Source: Kluyvera genomosp. 3
GTDB lineage: Bacteria; Pseudomonadota; Gammaproteobacteria; Enterobacterales; Enterobacteriaceae
Direction of reading: 5' to 3'
DNA length: 64,000 nt
NCBI GenBank assembly: GCA_002211745.1
Contig: CP022114.1
Span: 3,256,645 to 3,320,644, forward strand
The translations under genes and the position numbers were made by a program. Below the pieces are notes generated by a model. The model worked only from the letters and a program-made list of their open reading frames with translations, was not told the origin of the DNA and did no database searches. Of this stretch, positions 60,766 through 64,000 are shown piece after piece; the stretch's first letter is position 1, and each line of letters begins with the position of its first letter.

Positions 60766-62296
60766 TTACTTCAAATCCGCGTCGTCAAAGCTAAACCCGG
60801 TATCCGCATAATATAGAATCCGGTCAACGACTTGCTGTGCGCTGATACCAGTTTCTCCACCACCAGAGGCACCCATGGCGACTCTTTCCAGATAGTATCC
60901 TGAACCGCCTTATACAGCCGCGCTTTTTCGTTACTGTCGGTGGTTTGCAGCGCGGCGCTGAGATCTTTATCGACCTGCGGATTACCGTAGAACGCGGTGT
61001 TAAACTGCGTTGGCGGCCAGTTTGAGGAGGCAAACAGCGGCGACAGCGCCCAGTCGGCTTCACCGGTCGAGGCCGACCAGCCGGTGTAGAACATTCTCAC
61101 ACCGCTCTCTTTCTGCCCTTGCCTTCCACTTCCGCCGCACGCTGCCGGCGTCCATCGCGGTGACCTGCGCTTTAATGCCAATTTGCGCCAGCTGCTGCTG
61201 GGTAAACTGCAGCACCTTCTGCGCGGTGCTGTGATTATGCGATGACCACAGCGTGGTGCTAAAGCCGTTCGGGTAACCCGCCTCTTTCAGCAGCTCGCGG
61301 CTTTCGCCGGGTCGTACGGCCACGGTTGATACTGCGTTGCGTAGGCAATCGACGGCGGCACGACGCCGGTAGCCGGTGTCGCGTAACCCGTAAAGGCGAC
61401 CTTGACCAGCGCCTGACGGTTAATCGCGTAGTTGATGGCTTCGCGTACCTTTGGGTTGTCGAACGGTTTTTGCGTCACGTTCATGCTGATGTAGCGCTGC
61501 ATGATTGACGGGCTGGCCACCAGCTCAAGCTGGCTGTTTTTCGCCAGCAGCGCCGCCTGCTCGTAAGGGATCGGGAAGGCAAACTGCGCTTCACCGGTTT
61601 GCAGCATCGCCGCGCGGGTATTGTTGTCGACCACCGGACGCCAGGTAATGGAGTCCAGCTTCGGCAGCCCTTTTTGCCAGTAATTGGCGAACTTGCTGAC
61701 CTTCACGAAGTCGGTCTGATTCCAGGTATCCAGCTGGTACGGCCGGTCCCACCGGATGGAAACCAATCTCGTTGCCGTATTTTTTCAGCGCCGCTGGCGA
61801 GATCATCGCCGTTGCCGGGTGGGCGAGAATATTGATAAACGCCGAGAACGGCTGCTTGAGGGTGATTTTCACCGTCTGCGGGTCGACAACTTCGGTCTTA
61901 TCAATGTTCTTGTACAGGTTATAGCGCTTGAGGTGGCTTTCTGGATTGCTGGCGCGATCGAGGTTGACCTTCACCGCCTCGGCGTTGAAATCAGTGCCAT
62001 CCTGGAATTTGACACCCTGACGCAGCTTGACGGTATAGACTTTGCCATCGTCCGACACCGTGTAGCTTTCCGCCAGCACGTTCTTCAGCTTCATCTCTTT
62101 ATCCAGGCCGAACAGCCCTGATAGAAGGATTTCGCCACCGCCTGCGACAGCGTGTCGTTAGCGTCATACGGATCGAGGGTGGTGAAGTTGGAGCCTACCG
62201 CCACCACCACATCTTTGGCCGCGAACGAGGAAGCGGAGGCCAGCGCTGAAGCCACCCCAGTGCAACCAGCCATTTACGTGAAACGCGTTGTGTCAT
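60766..62296 (-). CDS. gsiB: Periplasmic glutathione-binding protein GsiB, frame interrupted
   Basis: GsiB is the periplasmic receptor of the importer, about 511 residues. The signal [22 protein letters not shown] (one G near 62256 restored) is cut before [11 protein letters not shown]. Family-5 binding-protein segments include [39 protein letters not shown] and [19 protein letters not shown]. Single-base losses near 62118, 61748, 61308, 61128 and 60803 interrupt it. The last gives [12 protein letters not shown] at the end. AGGGGA lies before ATG 62296. It is followed downstream by gsiC. Confidence 0.94.
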
Positions 62297-62330
62297 GTTG
62301 TCCCCTGCCTATGGTTTTATTATCGATTTA

Positions 62331-64000
62331 TCAGCGCACTGCTTGCCGGTTCGCGGCCACATAGTGCCCGGCGCCACCTGTTGCAAACTGATCGGTTCTA
62401 CCTCTTCGCCCCGTCTGTAGATATTGCCCGGCAGCTCATCCGACAACAGCACGCGCTGCGGACGTTTGTGCGCCGGATCGGCCACCGGCACGGCGGCCAG
62501 CAGCTTGCGGGTATAAGGATGCTGCGGATTTTCAAAAATTGCGCGTCGCGGGCCAATCTCCACAATTCTCCCGCGGTACATCACCGCCACGCGATGGCTG
62601 ATGCGTTCCACCACCGCCATATCATGGGAAATAAACAGAAAAGCGATGCCCATCTCCCGCTGCAACGACAGCAGCAGGTTGATAATCTGTGCGCGAATGG
62701 AAACATCGAGCGCCGACACCGATTCATCAGCAATCACCACCTTCGGTTGCAAGGCCAGCGCACGGGCAATGCAGATACGCTGCCGCTGGCCGCCAGAAAA
62801 CTCGTGCGGATAACGCCAGGCGTGTTCCGGCTCCAATCCGACGCGCTGCAAAAGCCATTCAACTCGCTGCTGGAGCGCTTCGCCTTGCAGCACCCCGTGC
62901 ACGCGCAGCGGCTCCATGATCGAAAAGCCAACCGTATGGCGCGGATCGAGTGAAGCGTAAGGGTCCTGGAAGATTATCTGAATATCGCGGCGCAGCGGCT
63001 GAAGCTGGTGAGCGGAGAGCAGATCGATACGCTCGCCGTTGAAGGTAATCGTGCCCTTCTGCGATTCCACTAACCGCAGCAGCGCACGCCCGGTCGTGGA
63101 TTTGCCACAGCCAGATTCGCCCACCAGCGCCAATGTTTCACCGCCCCACAGGTCAAAGCTGACATTTTCCACCGCATGCACTTCACGGGTGACGCGGTTA
63201 AGCACGCCGCCGCGTAGCGGAAAGCGCGCCACCAGGTTGCGCACCTGAAGAATCGGCTTGCCCTCCACCACCGTTTTTTGCTGCTGAGGCTCAATCTCCG
63301 GCGCGTTGAGTTCAGGGAAACTGCGCGGATAGTCGCTGCCGCGCATCGCCCCAGCCGGGAACCGCCGCCAGCAGACGACGGGTATACGGATGCTGCGGCG
63401 CGTTAAAGATAGCCTCAACGCTACCGGTCTCCACCACTTCTCCCTGATGCATCACCAGCACCCGGTCGGCGATTTCCGCGACGACGCCCATATCGTGGGT
63501 GATAAAAATCACCCCATCGACATCTCTTGTTGCAGCACGTTGATAAGCTGGAGAATTTGCGCCTGAATCGTGACGTCCAATGCGGTCGTCGGCTCATCGG
63601 CAATCAGCACCGCCGGGCGGCATGACAGCGCCATCGCGATCATCACCCGCTGACGCATACCGCCGGAAAGCTGGTGCGGGTAGCGCGACAGCATGGTCTG
63701 CGCCTCAGGAATGCGCACTTTATCGAGCGTTTTTTTCGCCTCAATCAGCGCCTCTTCGCGGCCCAGCCCCTGATGCAGGCGGATAGACTCGGCAATCTGC
63801 TCGCCGATGGTGAACACCGGGTTAAGCGACGTCATCGGTTCCTGAAAAATCATCGCGATGTCGGCGCCGCGCACGCTGCGCATCTGCGCGGGCGTCTGTT
63901 CCTGCAGTTCGATCACTTCGCGATTGCGCCGCCGCAGCAGCATTTGGTCGCACTGCATCTGGCTGTTGGACTGTTCCAGCAGCCGCATCAGCGCCAGCGC
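62331..64000 (-). CDS. gsiA: Glutathione ABC transporter ATP-binding protein GsiA, 5' end beyond window
   Basis: GsiA fuses two ABC ATPase domains. The first is partly present ([10 protein letters not shown] at the window edge, then [32 protein letters not shown]). The second is complete with Walker [10 protein letters not shown] near 63110, signature [15 protein letters not shown] and Walker [14 protein letters not shown]. Losses near 63508, 63355, 63345 and 62370 break the frame; the last restores [15 protein letters not shown] and a TGA at 62331. About 556 of the usual 623 residues lie in the window. It is the first gene of gsiABCD. Confidence 0.93.

Overview
The window is a chromosomal segment from a member of the Enterobacteriaceae. 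Most genes match Escherichia coli proteins closely, and their order follows the E. coli ybjX to gsiA region (reversed relative to the usual E. coli map). Several insertions are absent from E. coli K-12 at these positions. Klebsiella, Raoultella, Enterobacter and Citrobacter are all plausible; I cannot fix the genus from the sequence alone. No tRNA, rRNA, CRISPR array, phage or insertion sequence was seen.

Layout. 1-5300: two tandem YbjX/VirK-like genes, the OLD-type ATPase ybjD, aquaporin aqpZ and lysine exporter lysO. 5300-8130: the nitric-oxide-stress operon hcp-hcr with FNR-like and NsrR-like sites upstream. 8300-10955: an accessory block (a BON-LysM protein like Kbp, an FAD/NAD(P)-binding protein, a DoxX protein). 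11100-18350: poxB, ltaE, ybjT, ybjS, amiD, ybjQ, ybjP. 18580-22400: arginine transport genes artPIQM and artJ, with ARG boxes. 22400-24590: a two-component system not found here in E. coli. 24680-30700: a 150-bp palindromic repeat, rlmC, ybjO and the putrescine transporter potFGHI. 31100-44490: ybjN, rimK, nfsA, ybjC, grxA, ybjM, ybjL, the small RNA rybB with a sigma-E-like promoter, an SDR gene, rcdA, ybjJ, ybjI, mdfA, ybjG (with a PmrA box), deoR, dacC. 44700-49300: gstB, then a LacI regulator / GH5-like glycosidase / sugar-binding-protein locus, then bssR. 49540-52160: a secreted alpha/beta hydrolase and rimO. 52200-58670: a five-gene PTS, GH38 alpha-mannosidase and PRD-regulator operon occupying the place of the E. 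coli yliE/yliF genes. 58890-64000: the glutathione importer gsiABCD, with gsiA cut by the window edge.

The two sugar loci are the most interesting content. The PTS operon should import and phosphorylate a substrate that the alpha-mannosidase then cleaves in the cytoplasm, under a PRD-type activator. The LacI locus pairs a cytoplasmic glycosidase and a periplasmic sugar-binding protein with a perfect 16-bp operator-like palindrome, but has no permease beside it.

A technical caution applies to the whole annotation. About two thirds of the genes carry one or more single-base frameshifts. Those I resolved against conserved homologues are losses of one G or C, mostly from runs of three or more. 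Roughly a hundred such events in 64 kb, including housekeeping genes and even the RybB stem, point to consensus error in the sequence rather than gene decay. I therefore annotate these as single CDS spanning the breaks.
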